Origin: Lelliottia amnigena
GTDB lineage: Bacteria; Pseudomonadota; Gammaproteobacteria; Enterobacterales; Enterobacteriaceae
Direction: 5' to 3'
NCBI GenBank assembly: GCA_900635465.1
Contig: LR134135.1
Span: 682,001-746,000, forward strand
DNA length: 64,000 nt
The position numbers were made by a program, and so were the translations under genes. Below are positions 23,946-35,636 of the stretch, one piece after another; position 1 is the first letter of the stretch; the number at the start of each line of letters is the position of its first letter. The notes below the pieces were generated by a model. It was not told the DNA's origin, searched no databases, and saw nothing but the letters and a program-made list of their open reading frames with translations.

Positions 23946-26653
23946 ATGTTAATCAAATTATTAACCAAAGTTTTTGGTAGTCGTAACGATCGTACCCTGC
24001 GCCGCATGCGCAAAGCCGTCACCGTCATCAATGCCATGGAACCGGAGATGGAAAAACTCTCCGACGACGAACTGAAAGCAAAGACCGTTGAGTTCCGCGC
24101 ACGTCTGGAGAAAGGTGAAACAGTAGAAAGCCTGATTCCAGAAGCATTCGCCGTGGTTCGCGAAGCGAGTAAGCGTGTGTTTGGCATGCGTCACTTTGAT
24201 GTGCAGCTGCTCGGCGGTATGGTGCTGAACGAACGCTGCATCGCTGAAATGCGTACCGGTGAAGGTAAAACCCTGACTGCAACCCCTGCCTGCCTATCTG
24301 AACGCACTGTCCGGCAAGGGCGTACACGTCGTAACCGTCAACGACTATCTGGCGCAGCGTGATGCGGAAAACAACCGTCCGTTATTCGAATTCCTGGGCA
24401 TGTCCGTTGGCATCAACATGTCTGGTTTACCTGCACCGGCTAAGCGTGAAGCCTACGGCGCGGATATTACCTACGGTACCAATAACGAATACGGCTTTGA
24501 CTACCTGCGCGACAACATGGCGTTTAGCCCAGAAGAACGTGTACAGCGTAAACTGCACTATGCGTTGGTCGATGAGGTGGACTCCATTCTGATCGATGAA
24601 GCGCGTACCCCGCTTATCATTTCTGGTCCGGCTGAAGATAGCTCGGATATGTACCGCAAAGTCGACAAAATCATTCCACATTTGATTCGTCAGGAAAAAG
24701 AAGATTCCGACACATTCCAGGGCGAAGGCCACTTCTCCGTGGATGAAAAAGCACGTCAGGTGAACCTCACTGAGCGCGGTCTGATTCAGATCGAAGAGCT
24801 TTTGGTGGAGCAAGGCATCATGGAAGAGGGTGAGTCGCTGTACTCCCCAACCAATATCATGCTGATGCACCATGTGACCGCTGCACTGCGTGCGCACGCG
24901 CTGTTTACCCGTGATGTGGATTACATCGTCAAAGACGGTGAAGTTATCATCGTTGATGAACACACTGGCCGTACCATGCAGGGTCGTCGTTGGTCTGATG
25001 GTCTGCACCAGGCGGTTGAAGCCAAAGAAGGCGTGGATATTCAGAACGAAAACCAGACGCTGGCTTCTATCACTTTCCAGAACTATTTCCGCCTGTATGA
25101 AAAACTGGCAGGTATGACCGGTACTGCTGACACCGAAGCGTTTGAGTTCAGCTCCATCTACAAACTGGACACCGTGGTTGTTCCGACTAACCGTCCAATG
25201 ATCCGTAAAGATATGCCGGATCTGGTGTACATGACCGAAGCGGAAAAAATTCAGGCGATTATCGAAGATATCCGCGAGCGTACCGCAGCAGGCCAGCCGG
25301 TTCTGGTGGGTACGATTTCCATCGAGAAGTCCGAAGTGGTTTCTCGTGAACTGGAAAAAGCAGGGATTAAGCACAACGTTCTTAACGCCAAATTCCACGC
25401 TAAAGAAGCGGATATCGTTGCACAGGCGGGTTACCCGGCAGCAGTGACCATCGCGACCAACATGGCGGGTCGTGGTACCGATATCGTGCTGGGTGGTAGC
25501 TGGCAGTCCAGAGTTGGCTGAGATTGAAAACCCAACGCCTGAGCAGATTGCACAAATTAAAGCTGACTGGCAGGTGCGTCACGATGCCGTCCTGGCTTCC
25601 GGTGGTCTGCATATCATCGGTACTGAGCGTCACGAATCTCGCCGTATCGATAACCAGCTTCGTGGTCGTGCGGGTCGTCAGGGTGATGCCGGTTCTTCAC
25701 GCTTCTATCTGTCTATGGAAGATGCGTTGATGCGTATTTTTGCTTCTGACCGTGTGTCAGGCATGATGCGTAAGCTGGGTATGAAACCAGGCGAGGCCAT
25801 CGAACACCCATGGGTGACTAAAGCGATTGCCAATGCGCAGCGCAAAGTAGAGAGCCGCAACTTCGATATCCGTAAGCAGCTGCTTGAATATGATGATGTT
25901 GCTAACGATCAGCGTCGTGCAATCTACACTCAGCGTAACGAACTGCTGGATGTAACTGATGTGAGCGAAACCATCAACAGCATTCGCGAAGATGTGTTCA
26001 AAGCAACGATCGATGCCTACATTCCGCCACAATCACTGGAAGAAATGTGGGACGTCGAAGGTCTGCAAGAACGTCTGAAAAATGACTTCGATCTCGAACT
26101 GCCGGTCAAAGAGTGGCTGGACAAAGAGCCGGAGCTGCATGAAGAAACCTTGCGCGAGCGTATTCTTGAAAACGCGATTGAAGTTTATAAGCGTAAAGAA
26201 GAAGTCGTCGGCACCGAGATGATGCGCCACTTCGAGAAAGGCGTGATGTTGCAAACGCTGGATTCCCTGTGGAAAGAGCATCTGGCGGCGATGGACTACC
26301 TGCGTCAGGGTATTCACCTGCGTGGTTACGCGCAAAAAGATCCTAAACAAGAATACAAACGTGAATCCTTCGCGATGTTTGCGACGATGCTCGAATCACT
26401 GAAATACGAAGTGATCAGCACCCTGGGCAAAGTACAGGTTCGCATGCCGGAAGAAGTTGAAGCAATGGAGCAGCAGCGTCGTGAGGAAGCTGAGCGTCTG
26501 GCGCAGATGCAACAGCTGAGTCACCAAACTGACGAAAATGAAGCGGCTGAGGCAATCGCTGCCCAAACGGGCGATCGCAAAGTGGGTCGTAACGATCCGT
26601 GTCCTTGTGGCTCCGGTAAAAAATATAAGTCGTGCCACGGCCGTTTAAGCTAA
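23946..26653 (+). CDS. secA: Preprotein translocase ATPase SecA, with two apparent frameshifts
   Basis: Motor ATPase that drives proteins through SecYEG. As written it is broken twice. An extra C in the run at 24283-24286, just after the Walker A (TGEGKT), shifts [11 protein letters not shown] out of frame. An extra base around 25507-25512 breaks [14 protein letters not shown]. With both removed the product is 901 aa, exactly the E. coli length. It has both nucleotide-binding folds, the [12 protein letters not shown] segment and the C-terminal zinc motif [14 protein letters not shown]. The gene is essential, so errors in the sequence are the likely cause. Confidence 0.94.
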
Positions 26654-26670
26654 GCACAGAGTAAATCGAA

Positions 26671-26696
26671 AAGGCGCAGATCTCTGCGCCTTTTTT
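26671..26696 (+). terminator. Terminator between secA and mutT
   Basis: AAGGCGCAGA and TCTGCGCCTT form a near-perfect palindrome and run into six Ts (26691-26696 region). mutT begins 15 bases later, so some readthrough or a promoter of its own is needed. Confidence 0.85.
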
Positions 26697-26710
26697 ATGG
26701 ACATAACATT

Positions 26711-27111
26711 ATGAAAATACTGCAAATAGCCGTCGGAATTATTCGCAATCCGTTAATCAACTCTTTATTACCCAGCGGGCGGCTGATGCCCACATGGCAA
26801 ATAAACTGGAGTTTCCTGGCGGTAAAATAGAAGCGGGTGAAACGCCCGAAGAGGCGTTGGCTCGTGAGCTTCAGGAAGAGGTTGGGATTACACCGTGCAA
26901 CGCGACATTATTCGATAAACTCGAGTATCAGTTCCCGGATCGTCATATCACGCTGTGGTTCTTTATGGTTGAGCGCTGGGAAGGTGAACCCTGGGGTAAA
27001 GAGGGGCAATTCGGGATGTGGGTAGAGCAAGGCGAACTGGAGGCTGACAAATTCCCGCCAGCCAATGAACCCATTATTACCAGACTGATTCAGGGTATGA
27101 AGGCCTGCTAA
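26711..27111 (+). CDS. mutT: 8-oxo-dGTP diphosphatase MutT, with one apparent frameshift
   Basis: Nudix hydrolase that removes mutagenic 8-oxo-dGTP from the nucleotide pool. The ATG at 26711 opens MKILQIAVGIIRN and then one base is missing near 26749-26751. After restoring it the frame reads VNQLFITQRAADAHMANKLEF and continues to 27111, giving 133 aa (129 in E. coli). The Nudix box (G-x5-E-x7-RELQEEVGI, about residues 38-60) is complete. The break is not in a homopolymer run. A start at ATG 26794 would lose the first beta strands. It converges with yacG. Confidence 0.9.
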
Positions 27112-27144
27112 TCGAACCGTCAGCAGGCCCAGCGGAGAACATAA

Positions 27145-27339
27145 TTACTTCTGTTCTTCGCTCCAGTCATCACTATCTGACAGATTGCCCTCGCTCGGGA
27201 TACGTTTCTCTTCTGCCGCCCATTCACCCAGATCGATGAGCTGACAGCGTTTACAGCAAAACGGGCGAAACGGACTGATTTCGCCCCAGACAACAGCTTT
27301 GCCACAGGTTGGGCAATTAACGGTGATTACTTCAGACAT
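27145..27339 (-). CDS. yacG: DNA gyrase inhibitor YacG (zinc protein)
   Basis: Small zinc-binding protein reported in E. coli to bind GyrB and inhibit gyrase. It is 64 aa. The four zinc cysteines C9, C12, C28 and C32 are present, plus an extra Cys at 29. An acidic tail follows (DSDDWSEE). The ATG at 27339 is preferred because AAGGAG lies 5 bases upstream; a GTG at 27345 is too close to that site. It is the last gene of coaE-zapD-yacG. Confidence 0.93.
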   Translation of the reverse strand: MSEVITVNCPTCGKAVVWGEISPFRPFCCKRCQLIDLGEWAAEEKRIPSEGNLSDSDDWSEEQK

Positions 27340-27348
27340 TGGCACTCC

Positions 27349-28092
27349 TTAGCAGCAAGCCAGTTCAAAATCGAGACGTTCCGGCACGCTTCCGTTCTCG
27401 CTATCCAGCGGCATAAATCGAATCGCAAAGCGGCTTTTATGGCCTGAAATTTGTGGATAAAGCTGATCGCCGAGTGATAGCTGCAGGCGCAGCAGGTCGG
27501 CATCATCGCCATTATCCTGATAAAAACCGTTCAGGCTCGTTTGCTTGCGAAACGGTGCTGAATTGCGAACCAGGTCGAGTATCAGGGTCAGCGCCTGATT
27601 CATGGGCTCAAGACTTCCCATCCAGTTTTTTACCTGTGTATCACGCTGTTCTTGCGGCATATGCAGCCAGATGTGTAATGTCGGCAGGTCAAAACTACAG
27701 CACCCACCCGGAATGCTCAGACGCTGGCGTACCAGCCCTATTAGCCGATCTTCTCGCAGAAATTGCCCAACGCGAGGGGCGGCCATCAAAATACTGCTGC
27801 TTTGCTTCAGTTTCAGACGGATTGAATCGATACGGTTCCGATCTACGCCCGGGACTTCAGCCCAACCCTGCAATTTTCGTTGCTGGCGTTCGAGTTCTTT
27901 GAGCAACTCAGTGCGAACATCACCCCGTTCAATGACATCCAGCAGATCGCCAACGTTGCGGAAAAAATGCAGCGCGGTCGCGTGCTCGGAGATCGGAAGA
28001 TGGAAAGACATCTGCTGAATGAGAAATTCGATACGCAACCAGGTGCGCATTTTCTCATTCAGCGGGTGTTCAAAAAGGATATGAGAACTCAT
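27349..28092 (-). CDS. zapD: Z-ring-associated protein ZapD
   Basis: Cytoplasmic protein that cross-links FtsZ filaments through the FtsZ C-terminal tail. It is 247 aa, the E. coli length, with a mostly helical N-terminal domain and a beta-rich C-terminal half. The start overlaps the coaE stop by 4 bases and yacG follows after 9 bases, so the three genes are probably co-transcribed. Confidence 0.95.
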   Translation of the reverse strand: MSSHILFEHPLNEKMRTWLRIEFLIQQMSFHLPISEHATALHFFRNVGDLLDVIERGDVRTELLKELERQQRKLQGWAEVPGVDRNRIDSIRLKLKQSSSILMAAPRVGQFLREDRLIGLVRQRLSIPGGCCSFDLPTLHIWLHMPQEQRDTQVKNWMGSLEPMNQALTLILDLVRNSAPFRKQTSLNGFYQDNGDDADLLRLQLSLGDQLYPQISGHKSRFAIRFMPLDSENGSVPERLDFELACC

Positions 28093-28712
28093 TGTGTTTT
28101 GTCCTGTGCTGCGGCCTGCGCGGCATATGCCAAATAATGTGCGTGCAGGCGGGCAACATCCGATGCAATTGTTTCGGGTGCGCCGTTATTATCAATAACG
28201 TCATCTGCGACGGCAAGTCGCGCTTCACGCGTTGCCTGCGCAGCAAGAATTTGTTCAGCATGTTGGCGTGTGACGTTATCGCGCAACATCGTTCGCTGAA
28301 GCTGTGTTTCGGGTAAAACATCGATGACCAGAATTCTGTTGGCTTTATGCTGAAGCTGATTTTCGACGAGCAATGGGATCACCCACAAAACATAGGGTGA
28401 CGTGGCCGCAGATATCTGTCGTTGAGTTTCCTGGTGAATCATGGGGTGAAGAAGTGCATTGAGCCAGGTTTTTTCTTCGGGTCGAGAAAAAATGCGCTCC
28501 CGCAGCAAACGCCTGTTCAGAGTGCCGTCACTGTTGATGATGTCCTTACCGAAATGCGCTTCAATGGCTCTTAAGCCGGGGGTTTGAGGCTCAACTACCT
28601 GTCGGGCAATGATGTCAGCATCAACAATCACGATACCCAAGCGTGAGAAAGCGTCAGCAACAGTGCTTTTACCACTCCCGATGCCGCCCGTTAACGCAAC
28701 AATGTACCCCAT
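28089..28712 (-). CDS. coaE: Dephospho-CoA kinase CoaE
   Basis: Catalyses the last step of coenzyme A synthesis, phosphorylating the 3'-hydroxyl of dephospho-CoA. It is 207 aa (206 in E. coli), with the P-loop [10 protein letters not shown] at residues 8-17 and the [12 protein letters not shown] segment that lines the active site. It is the first gene of the minus-strand coaE-zapD-yacG unit and is divergent from guaC across 228 bases. Confidence 0.95.
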   Translation of the reverse strand: MGYIVALTGGIGSGKSTVADAFSRLGIVIVDADIIARQVVEPQTPGLRAIEAHFGKDIINSDGTLNRRLLRERIFSRPEEKTWLNALLHPMIHQETQRQISAATSPYVLWVIPLLVENQLQHKANRILVIDVLPETQLQRTMLRDNVTRQHAEQILAAQATREARLAVADDVIDNNGAPETIASDVARLHAHYLAYAAQAAAQDKTQ

Positions 28713-28940
28713 TAAACAAAATCCTGGGAATTATTCATCATTAAAATCATTGGCTTATAGTTTAAAATTACAGTGGCGTGGCTCTGCCTCTGATTACCCG
28801 CTTTATACCAGGTAAATTTATAGGATTGTAGCGTAAAAAAAGAGAAATTCGCAGTCTTGCGGAGCACGTATTAGTGCGTATGATAACGTCACTGGAGTTG
28901 TGCTTTACACATTTTTGCCTCTAACCCCAGGAATCCCCAC

Positions 28941-29984
28941 ATGCGTATCGAAGAAGATCTGAAGTTAGGTTTCAAAGACGTTCTTATCCGCCCTAAACGC
29001 TCTACGCTGAAAAGTCGCTCAGACGTTGAACTCGAACGCCAATTCACCTTTAAACATTCCGGTCAGACCTGGTCTGGTGTTCCTATCATTGCCGCCAATA
29101 TGGATACCGTGGGTACCTTCGCGATGGCAACGGCGTTGGCGTCGTTCGAGATCCTCACCGCAGTGCATAAACATTACAGCGTTGAAGAATGGAATGCCTT
29201 TGCCGCTTCAGCTTCCGAAGATGTGCTCAAGCATGTGATGGTCTCAACCGGTACATCTGATACTGATTTCGAGAAAACCAAACAAATTCTGATTGCGAAC
29301 CCGGCACTGAATTTCCTCTGTATCGACGTGGCAAACGGGTATTCCGAGCATTTCGTGCAGTTTGTTAGCAAAGCACGTGAAGCATGGCCTGACAAAACCA
29401 TCATCGCAGGCAATGTCGTGACCGGTGAGATGTGCGAAGAGTTGATTCTGGCTGGCGCGGATATTGTGAAAGTCGGCATCGGCCCGGGCTCCGTCTGTAC
29501 TACGCGCGTCAAAACGGGCGTTGGCTATCCTCAGCTGTCCGCCGTAATTGAATGTGCTGATGCCGCTCACGGCCTTGGTGGTCAGATCATTAGCGACGGT
29601 GGCTGCACCATGCCTGGCGATGTTGCTAAAGCCTTTGGTGGCGGCGCTGATTTCGTGATGTTGGGCGGGATGCTGGCCGGTCATGAAGAGAGCGGTGGCA
29701 CAGTCGTTGAAGAAAACGGCGAGAAATTTATGCTCTTCTACGGCATGAGCTCTGAATCGGCAATGAACCGCCACGTCGGTGGTGTTGCGCAGTATCGTGC
29801 CGCAGAGGGGAAAACCGTGAAGCTGCCGCTGCGTGGCCCTGTTGAAAATACCGCCCGCGATGTTATGGGTGGACTGCGTTCTGCCTGTACCTATGTAGGG
29901 GCATCGCGACTGAAAGAGCTGACTAAACGTACAACGTTTATTCGCGTTCAGGAACAGGAAAACCGCATTTTCAACAGCTTGTAA
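28941..29984 (+). CDS. guaC: GMP reductase GuaC
   Basis: NADPH-dependent deamination of GMP to IMP in purine salvage. It is 347 aa, a TIM barrel of the IMPDH/GMPR family without a CBS domain. The catalytic cysteine is C186 in GPGSVCTTR. It is monocistronic, with a terminator directly after the stop. Sequence is close to E. coli GuaC throughout. Confidence 0.96.
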   Translation: MRIEEDLKLGFKDVLIRPKRSTLKSRSDVELERQFTFKHSGQTWSGVPIIAANMDTVGTFAMATALASFEILTAVHKHYSVEEWNAFAASASEDVLKHVMVSTGTSDTDFEKTKQILIANPALNFLCIDVANGYSEHFVQFVSKAREAWPDKTIIAGNVVTGEMCEELILAGADIVKVGIGPGSVCTTRVKTGVGYPQLSAVIECADAAHGLGGQIISDGGCTMPGDVAKAFGGGADFVMLGGMLAGHEESGGTVVEENGEKFMLFYGMSSESAMNRHVGGVAQYRAAEGKTVKLPLRGPVENTARDVMGGLRSACTYVGASRLKELTKRTTFIRVQEQENRIFNSL

Positions 29985-29991
29985 TTGCTTC

Positions 29992-30019
29992 GCTGGCGCA
30001 CACTCGTGTGCCAGCTTTA
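29992..30019. terminator. Bidirectional terminator between guaC and hofC
   Basis: GCTGG (29992-29996) plus CACAC pairs with GTGTG plus CCAGC (30011-30015), with a two-base bulge, followed by TTTAT. It serves guaC and touches the end of convergent hofC. Confidence 0.75.
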
Positions 30020-31213
30020 TCCTGCACTCATCGCATCTCCCAAATGGAAAATAGGCAGATACATCGCCACCACCAGCGTTCCGATAATTAACCCTGTCAC
30101 AATGAGCAGTAAGGGTTCTAACAGCGAGGCGAGATCATCGGCCTGCTGGAAGGTTTGTTCATTATGATGGCGGGCAAGATTGGTCAGCATGCTATCAAGG
30201 GAACCGGATACCTCTCCCGTTCGTACAAGCTGGATGCATAAGGGCGTGAAGATCCCTGCTTTCGTTAATGACGACCATATAGGGTCCCCCTGCGTGACGC
30301 GATCCCTGACACCTTTCAGGACCTCCTGCCAGTACACCCCCTGAACGGACTCTTGAGAACTTTCCAGCCCCTGTAAAAATGCGATGCCCGCTTGCTGGGT
30401 CAGCGACAGCACGGTAAAGATCTGACTGAGTTTTTGTCCACGAGCCAGCGATCCCATAATTGGGAGGCGCAGTAAAGAGCGCTGACAGAATCGCTGCCAG
30501 CCGAGATGATGCCGTAGGCAACGCATCACGATGGCGGGTAAAAATAGCGCAAGGATGAGAGCAACAGCTTGCTGGCGTACGAAAGTCGCAAAACCCATCA
30601 CCCACTGCGTCAGCATCGGAAGCGGTGTATTAAATGTTTTATAAATGGCGGCAAATTCCGGCAGGACAAACGTCACCATCGCGAGTACCACGACCACAGC
30701 CAGTGCGAGTATGATCGTCGGATAGCGCAGTGCTTTTTTCACCTTCGCGCTCAGCTGTTGCTGCAATTTTTGTTGCTGTGCTAACTGCCGGCAACATTCC
30801 TCAAGCTTGCCCGTCAGTTCCCCGGTTTTCATCATGGAGACATAAAGCGGGCTAAATACTTCCGGCCATTTTTTTAAGGCATCGGAGAAAGCACAGCCTT
30901 CACTGAGATCGTCAGCAAGGTTGTTAAGCAGCGCCTGCCACTGTTTAACGGGATGCTGCTCAGCCAACATTTGCAGACTATAGGCAAGCGTGAGGCCAGC
31001 CTGCAGCAGGGTGGCCAGCTGTCGAAATACTTCGTAGCAATGTTGAGCCTGCCATTGCTGGCGCAGAGGACTGCGCGCGAGCTGAAGTGGGTAAAGTGCT
31101 TTAAGTGATAATCGGATCAAAGCCGCCTGGCGGTCAGGGGCTAATAGCGTCCCTTGTTGAAGTTCGCCCTCGGCAGTCATCGCGCGCCAGCGCCAAAGAT
31201 GGTTAGCTGCCAT
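30017..31213 (-). CDS. hofC: Type IV pilus / type II secretion inner-membrane platform protein HofC (PilC/GspF family)
   Basis: Polytopic inner-membrane platform protein of the type IV pilus assembly machine. It is 398 aa (400 in E. coli), with two repeated GspF domains and about three membrane helices. The FVLPEFAAIYKTFNTPLP segment and the C-terminal GTLVVAMYLPIFHLGDAM match HofC closely. It overlaps hofB by 11 bases, so translation is probably coupled. It belongs to the ppdD-hofB-hofC set. Confidence 0.93.
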   Translation of the reverse strand: MAANHLWRWRAMTAEGELQQGTLLAPDRQAALIRLSLKALYPLQLARSPLRQQWQAQHCYEVFRQLATLLQAGLTLAYSLQMLAEQHPVKQWQALLNNLADDLSEGCAFSDALKKWPEVFSPLYVSMMKTGELTGKLEECCRQLAQQQKLQQQLSAKVKKALRYPTIILALAVVVVLAMVTFVLPEFAAIYKTFNTPLPMLTQWVMGFATFVRQQAVALILALFLPAIVMRCLRHHLGWQRFCQRSLLRLPIMGSLARGQKLSQIFTVLSLTQQAGIAFLQGLESSQESVQGVYWQEVLKGVRDRVTQGDPIWSSLTKAGIFTPLCIQLVRTGEVSGSLDSMLTNLARHHNEQTFQQADDLASLLEPLLLIVTGLIIGTLVVAMYLPIFHLGDAMSAG

Positions 31214-32588
31214 TCGGTAACCCCAACACGCGGATTAATTCTTCAAAGGTAGTTTGTCCTTTCTCGACGGCCATGCAGCCATGTTCGAACAGCGTTGTCA
31301 TGCCGGTGTTTTTTGCCTTGATTTCGACCTCTTCAACGGAGGCACCCCCGGCAATGGCCTGGCGGATATCGCTATTAATGGCCAGTACTTCGAACAGGGC
31401 AACGCGGCCGTAAAACCCGTGATAACAACGATCGCACCCCGCCGCTTGCCAGTGGGGAAGCTGTCGCGGCCAGACGTTGTGCGGGATGAGTGTTTCCTGA
31501 TGGGTCTCTTTCGTACAATGAGGACAAAGGCGGCGGACTAGCCGTTGCGCGATCACTAGCGTAAGCGCAGAGGAAACCATCCAGCGTGCAACGCCCATCT
31601 GCTGAAGCCGTATCAGCGTCTCAATGGTGGAGTTGGTATGTAACGTTGAGAGCACCAAATGACCTGTCTGGGCGGCATTGAGGGCAATCTCTGCCGTTTC
31701 GCCGTCGCGGATTTCTCCTACCATGATGATGTCAGGATCCTGGCGTAAAAGCGCCCGTAATACACTTTGAAAGGTTAAGCCCGCACGTGGGTTGATTTGT
31801 GTTTGATTCAGCCCGGCGAGAGGGATCTCAATGGGATCCTCTACGCTGCACAGATTTACGTCTTGTGTATTACGGGCTTGAAGCGCGCTGTAGAGCGTGA
31901 CGGTTTTGCCGCTACCCGTCGGACCGGTCACTAAAAGTAATCCCTGCGGTTGCTGGAGCGCTTGCTCGAAAAGGGCACGCTGGGCGGCCGTCATACCTAA
32001 TGCCTCAAGCTCAAGCGCCTGCTGCACCTGATGTAAAAGACGCAGCACAATTTTTTCTCCGCCGCGACAAGGTAGCGTAGCGATGCGAAAAGAGACCGAG
32101 ACTCCCGACAACTCAACGGTAAACTGACCATCCTGCGGTAACCGCCGCTCCGCGATATCCAGATTACCTAGCACCTTTAATCGGGCAATCAGGGTGGTAC
32201 CTGTCGCCGCAGTCAGCGGGGGCTGCGGATATAACACGCCGTCGATGCGCAGGCGGATTTGCCAGGCACTTCCGGCGGGCTCCACGTGGATGTCGGAGGC
32301 TCGCTGGCTGAGTGCCTGTAACAGCGTTCGGTTAAGAATATCCGCAGCCGGGCTTGTATCCTGCGAAATGGTGGGCAAATGCGATGACGAAGACATCTGC
32401 TGATGCTTTTCCATGCGCTCTGCCGTCCAGCATTGAATATCAATCCGTTTTTGTGTGGCGAAGCGCAGGGCCTCCATCATTTCCGCTGCAGGTGTACCCA
32501 CTACGGCAATACTCACCATTTCAGCGTCACTACTGAGAATAAGCGCATGATGGCGATGGCACAGCATGACCAGTTGTTCCGAATTCAT
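31203..32588 (-). CDS. hofB: Type IV pilus assembly ATPase HofB (PilB/GspE family)
   Basis: Hexameric ATPase thought to power pilin polymerisation. It is 461 aa from the ATG at 32588, equal to E. coli; an adjacent ATG at 32591 is also possible, and GAGGA lies 8 or 5 bases upstream. Visible motifs are the Walker A GPTGSGKT, the Asp and His boxes, and DPDIIMVGEIRDGETAE as Walker B region. A cysteine pair (CPHC) resembles half of the family zinc motif. It lies 11 bases after ppdD. Confidence 0.93.
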   Translation of the reverse strand: MNSEQLVMLCHRHHALILSSDAEMVSIAVVGTPAAEMMEALRFATQKRIDIQCWTAERMEKHQQMSSSSHLPTISQDTSPAADILNRTLLQALSQRASDIHVEPAGSAWQIRLRIDGVLYPQPPLTAATGTTLIARLKVLGNLDIAERRLPQDGQFTVELSGVSVSFRIATLPCRGGEKIVLRLLHQVQQALELEALGMTAAQRALFEQALQQPQGLLLVTGPTGSGKTVTLYSALQARNTQDVNLCSVEDPIEIPLAGLNQTQINPRAGLTFQSVLRALLRQDPDIIMVGEIRDGETAEIALNAAQTGHLVLSTLHTNSTIETLIRLQQMGVARWMVSSALTLVIAQRLVRRLCPHCTKETHQETLIPHNVWPRQLPHWQAAGCDRCYHGFYGRVALFEVLAINSDIRQAIAGGASVEEVEIKAKNTGMTTLFEHGCMAVEKGQTTFEELIRVLGLPNGS

Positions 32589-32599
32589 CATTCGCTTCC

Positions 32600-33037
32600 T
32601 CAATTGTTATCAAAGCGGAAGACATCTTCACAGGCCTGTTTGAGCGCACTGTCATCGCTGATATTACAGTTGCGCGTCCAGCCGGTGATGCCGTTGCCAT
32701 TGTCCCAGATTGGCGTCATGACGACTTCCAGCCCGTTGAGACTTTCCTGGCCGGTTAACCCAACCGTGCCTTTCGCGACGCTCATTGCGGAGACATACCG
32801 TGTGGTGGTGGGCGAGGGGATACCGTTTACGCTGGCATCACACGTCTCGACACCGCCATGATCGAGAGCGCAAAGCTCGACTGCCGTGCGATAGGGGACA
32901 AAGGTTTGCAGCATGTCCGTAAGTGCCGCTTTGCGAAGATAGTTTTGGTATGCGGGCACGCCGATGGCGCTGAGAATGGCAATAATGCCGATGACCACCA
33001 TTAGCTCAATGAGCGTAAATCCTTTTTGTCTGTTCAT
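32600..33037 (-). CDS. ppdD: Type IV major pilin precursor PpdD
   Basis: Prepilin subunit of the type IV pilus. It is 145 aa (146 in E. coli). The leader MNRQKG ends at G6, prepilin peptidase would cut before F7, and E11 is the conserved +5 glutamate. The hydrophobic helix follows (LIELMVVIGIIAILSAIG). Two cysteine pairs are possible: CALDHGGVETC in the middle, and the C-terminal NCN and ACED. It is first in the ppdD-hofB-hofC unit. Prepilin peptidase, secretin and alignment genes are not in this window. Confidence 0.95.
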   Translation of the reverse strand: MNRQKGFTLIELMVVIGIIAILSAIGVPAYQNYLRKAALTDMLQTFVPYRTAVELCALDHGGVETCDASVNGIPSPTTTRYVSAMSVAKGTVGLTGQESLNGLEVVMTPIWDNGNGITGWTRNCNISDDSALKQACEDVFRFDNN

Positions 33038-33183
33038 ATCTGCTCCTTAAATAAGTGGAGCAAATGTGGCAGTTCAGAAAAGGAGAAACGAGCGGCAAAA
33101 AACGGATCGTGAAGGGGGATTCAGGAGAATTCGCGGTGGTTACATCGGGATGTAAAAATTATGCGAGCGGCATCGTGAACTTG

Positions 33184-33215
33184 TTTTGATCCTCTCCCGC
33201 AGGAGAGGATCAAAA
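33184..33215. terminator. Perfect 14-bp hairpin downstream of nadC
   Basis: TTTTGATCCTCTCC (33184-33197) and GGAGAGGATCAAAA (33202-33215) pair perfectly around a CGCA loop. It lies 7 bases past the nadC stop on the minus strand. Its CTCTCC core resembles the palindromic repeat units at 53601 and 58025. The A and T ends could support termination in either direction. Confidence 0.75.
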
Positions 33216-33222
33216 TGCTGAA

Positions 33223-34176
<954 letters not shown>

Positions 34177-34203
34177 TCAGCACCATATATAAGGAGAGCC
34201 AGC

Positions 34204-34767
34204 ATGCAGTTACAAAACGGATGGCTGGTGGACGCGCGGCATGTACCTTCGCCGCACCATGATTGCCGCCCGGAGGACGAGTCGCCCTCACTGCTGGTCG
34301 TCCATAACATTAGCCTGCCGCCTGGCGAATTTGGTGGTCCGTGGATAGACGCATTATTCACTGGAACAATTGATCCCAACGCTCATCCCTTTTTTGCTGA
34401 GATCGCGCATCTGCGCGTTTCGGCCCATTGTCTGATTCGCCGCGACGGTGAAATCGTCCAGTATGTTCCTTTTGATAAGCGCGCCTGGCACGCCGGTGTG
34501 TCGTCATATCATGGACGCGAGCGGTGCAATGATTTTTCGATTGGTATTGAGCTAGAAGGCACCGATACCACGCCTTACACCGATGCGCAGTACCAGGCAC
34601 TGTGTACGCTGACGCGAGAACTGATCGCGCGCTATCCGGCAATTTCCGACAACATCACTGGGCATAGCGATATCGCACCGGTGAGAAAAACCGATCCAGG
34701 ACCGGCTTTTGACTGGTCCAGGTTTCGCGCCATGCTTACCGCTTCGTCAGACAAGGAGATGACATGA
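34204..34767 (+). CDS. ampD: 1,6-anhydro-MurNAc-L-alanine amidase AmpD
   Basis: Cytoplasmic zinc amidase that strips peptides from recycled anhydromuropeptides and so keeps AmpR from inducing ampC beta-lactamase. It is 187 aa from ATG 34204, with AAGGAGAG just upstream. Zinc ligands H34, H154 and D164 and catalytic E116 are all present. The C-terminus (TASSDKEMT) is longer than the 183-aa E. coli protein and resembles the Enterobacter and Citrobacter forms. The stop overlaps ampE by 4 bases. Confidence 0.96.
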   Translation: MQLQNGWLVDARHVPSPHHDCRPEDESPSLLVVHNISLPPGEFGGPWIDALFTGTIDPNAHPFFAEIAHLRVSAHCLIRRDGEIVQYVPFDKRAWHAGVSSYHGRERCNDFSIGIELEGTDTTPYTDAQYQALCTLTRELIARYPAISDNITGHSDIAPVRKTDPGPAFDWSRFRAMLTASSDKEMT

Positions 34768-35618
34768 CGTTGTTCACCATGCTGCTGGTGATGATCGCCG
34801 AACGGTTGTTCAAACTGGGCGAACACTGGCATTTGGATCACCGGATGGAAGTGCTGTTCCGTCGGATTAAGCACTTTTCAATGTTGCGCACGATCCTAAT
34901 GACGGCTGTCGTCATGGGGGTGGTTTACCTGCTACTGCGCGCGCTTTATGGGCTATTTTTCAACGTTCCGCTGTTGGTGGTGTGGATCCTGCTCGGCGTG
35001 CTGTGTATCGGCGCGGGGAAAGTGCGCTTGCACTATCACGCCTACCTGAAAGCGGCTTCCCGTGATGACAGCCATGCGCGTGGCGCGATGGCGAGCGAGC
35101 TGACGCTGATCCATGGCGTTCCGCCCGATTGCAACGAACGCGATTATTTACGCGAGCTGCAAAACGCTCTGCTGTGGATCAACTTCCGTTATTATCTGGC
35201 GCCGCTGTTCTGGTTTGTGGCGGGCGGGGCGTGGGGCCCAGTATTACTGATGGGCTATGCATTTTTACGCGCCTGGCAGACATGGCTTGCCCGCTACCTG
35301 ACGCCGCATGAACGTTTGCAATCCGGTATCGACGGTATTCTTCATGTGCTGGACTGGCTGCCGGTGCGTCTGGTGGGGGTAGTGTATGCGTTGATCGGTC
35401 ACGGAGAGAAAGCGCTTCCGGCGTGGTTTGCGTCCCTTGCCGATCGCCATACGTCGCAATATCAGGTGCTAACCCGCCTGGCGCAATTCTCACTCGCGCG
35501 CGAACCGCATACGGATAAAGTCGAGACCCCAAAAGCGGCGGTGTCGATGGCGAAGAAAACGTCATTTGTGATTGTGGTGCTGGTGGCGCTGTTGACCATC
35601 TACGGTACGCTGGTTTAA
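34764..35618 (+). CDS. ampE: Regulatory membrane protein AmpE
   Basis: Inner-membrane protein encoded with AmpD and proposed to act as a sensor of cell wall damage or beta-lactams; its biochemical role is unsettled. It is 284 aa, the E. coli length, with about four membrane helices (residues about 40-90, 130-155, and the C-terminal [17 protein letters not shown]). It is translationally coupled to ampD by an ATGA overlap. Its stop codon is inside an 11-bp hairpin. Confidence 0.94.
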   Translation: MTLFTMLLVMIAERLFKLGEHWHLDHRMEVLFRRIKHFSMLRTILMTAVVMGVVYLLLRALYGLFFNVPLLVVWILLGVLCIGAGKVRLHYHAYLKAASRDDSHARGAMASELTLIHGVPPDCNERDYLRELQNALLWINFRYYLAPLFWFVAGGAWGPVLLMGYAFLRAWQTWLARYLTPHERLQSGIDGILHVLDWLPVRLVGVVYALIGHGEKALPAWFASLADRHTSQYQVLTRLAQFSLAREPHTDKVETPKAAVSMAKKTSFVIVVLVALLTIYGTLV

Positions 35619-35630
35619 CCCAGCGTACCG
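35603..35630. terminator. 11-bp hairpin across the ampE stop codon
   Basis: CGGTACGCTGG (35603-35613) pairs perfectly with CCAGCGTACCG (35620-35630) around TTTAAC, which contains the ampE stop. It lies just past the GH43 gene on the other strand, so it may end transcription both ways. There is no clear T-run. Confidence 0.6.
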
Positions 35631-35636
35631 CGTCAA

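Noticed and set aside
24427..25398. 323-codon open frame opposite secA
   Set aside because: Shadow of the well-conserved secA sequence on the other strand.
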